From Brevundimonas sp. UBA7635 (lineage in GTDB: Bacteria > Pseudomonadota > Alphaproteobacteria > Caulobacterales > Caulobacteraceae): a stretch of 6,984 nt of DNA. Position numbers and translations under genes: made by a program. The notes under the pieces are model-generated. The model saw only the letters and a program-made list of their open reading frames with translations, was not told the origin of the DNA and ran no database searches. How positions within the stretch are numbered: the stretch's first letter is position 1; each line of letters starts with the position of its first letter. The stretch is from assembly GCA_002483865.1 (NCBI GenBank), contig DLIT01000182.1, forward strand, positions 1-6,984, read 5' to 3'. Positions 5,895 to 6,984 of this stretch are shown in pieces.

Positions 5895-6024
5895 TTCCCT
5901 GACGCTCGGCGTCCTGCACTCGACGGCGGGAGGATGGCTGTCCTCCCTTCAGGCCAGACCATGCCGGACCCTTGCGGCGAAGTTCAGGCGCGGACTCTGC
6001 ATGGTCCATTGCGTTTGATGATCT
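5895..6024. other. Intergenic region with two inverted repeats between capsule gene and KAS III gene
   Basis: Two dyads lie here. GGGAGGA (5928-5934), a 6-nt loop, TCCTCCC (5941-5947) is a perfect 7-bp hairpin. GACCATGC (5957-5964) and GCATGGTC (5999-6006) are a perfect 8-bp inverted repeat 34 nt apart. Neither is followed by a T-run on the minus strand, so neither is a clear terminator. The region must hold the KAS III promoter unless that gene is read through from the capsule gene. I could not place promoter boxes with confidence. The RBS of the KAS III gene is at 5896-5900. Confidence 0.45.
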
Positions 6025-6984
6025 TCAATAGGACGGCGGAGGGCTGCGGTCGAGACTGGCCTTGATACCCCGCCACCACCGATTGATACGCCCGCGTGGC
6101 GGGGCGGGCAGGGGATGGTCGCGCGCCTCGATCAGGATCTGGACCAGGTCCTCAGCCTCGCACGGCCAGCCCTGGGGCGTGACATAAAGCGGGTAATCGA
6201 TCAGGGCCGCATGGATCAGGTCGGGCAGGGTGACCCGCCGGGTGCGCCGTTCAAAGCTCATCCGGTCGTCGGTCAGGCCCCAACCGGCATAAAAGGGGCG
6301 GCCATAGACGCTGACCGGCTTGCCGCGCATCAGGGCCTCGAACCCCGTTAGAGAGGTGAGGGTGGCCAGGCGGTCGCAGGCCTTGAGGCAGTCGATGATG
6401 TCCAGGTCATCGGCCACGGCATCCACCTCGTCCATGGCGGCGGCATCCAGCAGGCCGGGGCGATTGCCCGCCGTCACATCGGGGTGGTTGCGATAGACCA
6501 GGAAGGCGTCGGGGAAGTCGACGCGGGCGGCCCGGACCAGGGCCGAGTTGGTGCGCAGATCCGGCCCGCAGCCCATCTGGATCGAACGGTCGTTCTCGAC
6601 CTGACCGACGACCAGCAGGATGGGGCGATCGGTGGGCCAGGAGGCCGGGACGCCGTCGCCCTTGAGATTATACTTGGACAGGCCCGCCTCGACCACGCGG
6701 GCGCGCAGAGCCTCGGCGCGGGACTGCTGGGCGGGGCTGTGGCCTCCCGCCTCGATCAGGCTCTCCAGCCGGCTGGGCGCGGAGTGGGATCATAATAGAC
6801 ACCCTGGTCATCCAGGGCGACCGACAGGGCTCCAAAGAAGTCCGAGCCCAGGCCGCGCGAGCGGATGAAGCCATCCTCCATCCGCACGACCGGGCCCTCA
6901 AAGGCATCGGCGGCGGCGCGGATCTGCGGGGTTTCCTTGCCCGCCCACCAGATCAGCTTGCCGCCCGTCTGGCGCGCATGGGCC
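6025..6984 (-). pseudogene. KpsC-like capsule polysaccharide glycosyltransferase, 3' part, apparently frameshifted
   Basis: Both pieces belong to the Capsule_synth (KpsC/LipA) family; KpsC builds the beta-Kdo linker on the lipid anchor of group 2 capsules at the inner face of the inner membrane. The upstream piece (codons from 6983 to a TGA at 6758-6756) reads GGKLIWWAGKE, then RMEDGFIRSRGLGSDFFG and ALDDQGVYYDPT. The next conserved stretch, PSRLESLIEAGG then SKYNLKG, is read in a different frame starting near 6777, and that frame is closed just upstream by a TGA at 6792-6790. A 1-nt deletion or 2-nt insertion within about 6778-6785 explains it. Downstream, numbering from the GTG at 6696, come GQVENDRS (31-38), VYRNHPDVTAGNRPG (67-81), SLTGFEALMRGKPV (115-128) and YGRPFYAGWGLTDD (131-144), all usual KpsC motifs. 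The 5' end lies outside the window. A sequencing error is a real alternative. A protein started at 6696 would lack the front of the domain. Confidence 0.8.

Noticed and set aside
4996..6018. A 340-codon plus-strand frame opposite the KAS III gene
   Set aside because: It is a mirror of the KAS III coding strand. Its Gly/Asp/His-rich composition has no family motif, and the catalytic triad is in the minus-strand frame.
6756..6792. Programmed ribosomal frameshifting in the capsule gene
   Set aside because: No X-XXY-YYZ slippery heptamer or clear downstream stimulatory structure is visible at the junction, so a simple indel or base-call error is preferred.

Overview
The window reads as GC-rich chromosomal DNA from an alphaproteobacterium. 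Three things suggest this: strong G/C bias at third codon positions, GTCATCC...GGATCCAGA-type palindromic repeats between genes, and a PpdK with the form usual in that class. A Caulobacteraceae-like host (Caulobacter, Brevundimonas, Phenylobacterium) is my best guess. That is inference from general resemblance; no rRNA or marker gene is present to fix it.

Layout. Positions 1-52 hold the right end of a paired palindromic repeat cut by the window edge. Positions 129-491 (+) encode a small multi-spanning membrane protein I cannot name. Positions 529-635 hold a complete paired palindromic repeat. A leader of about 200 nt with a hairpin precedes ppdK (843-3533, +), an intact pyruvate phosphate dikinase with every catalytic residue I checked, followed by a clean intrinsic terminator. 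Next is an outer-membrane beta-barrel gene (3755-4303, +) with a signal peptide. A strong hairpin terminator at 4327-4358 separates it from three convergent genes on the minus strand. Read in their own direction these are the 3' part of a KpsC-like capsule glycosyltransferase (6984 to 6025, frameshifted near 6778-6785), a long-form beta-ketoacyl-ACP synthase III resembling the beta-ketodecanoyl-ACP synthase of Pseudomonas (5886-4741), and an 88-residue helical protein of unknown function (4642-4376).

The genes do not form one obvious pathway. ppdK belongs to the pyruvate/PEP node, the KAS III to fatty-acid synthesis or acyl-CoA shunting, the barrel and the capsule enzyme to the envelope. The ppdK and barrel genes look like single transcription units, each closed by its own terminator. 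The minus-strand genes are spaced 98-138 nt apart with palindromes in the gaps, so they need not be one operon.

I found no mobile element with a transposase, CRISPR array, tRNA/rRNA, phage module or defence system. The most notable observations are the apparent frameshift in the capsule gene, the covarying paired palindromes on both sides of the small membrane gene, and a perfect 8+8 bp dyad upstream of the 88-residue gene. I see no evidence for a novel multi-gene system here.
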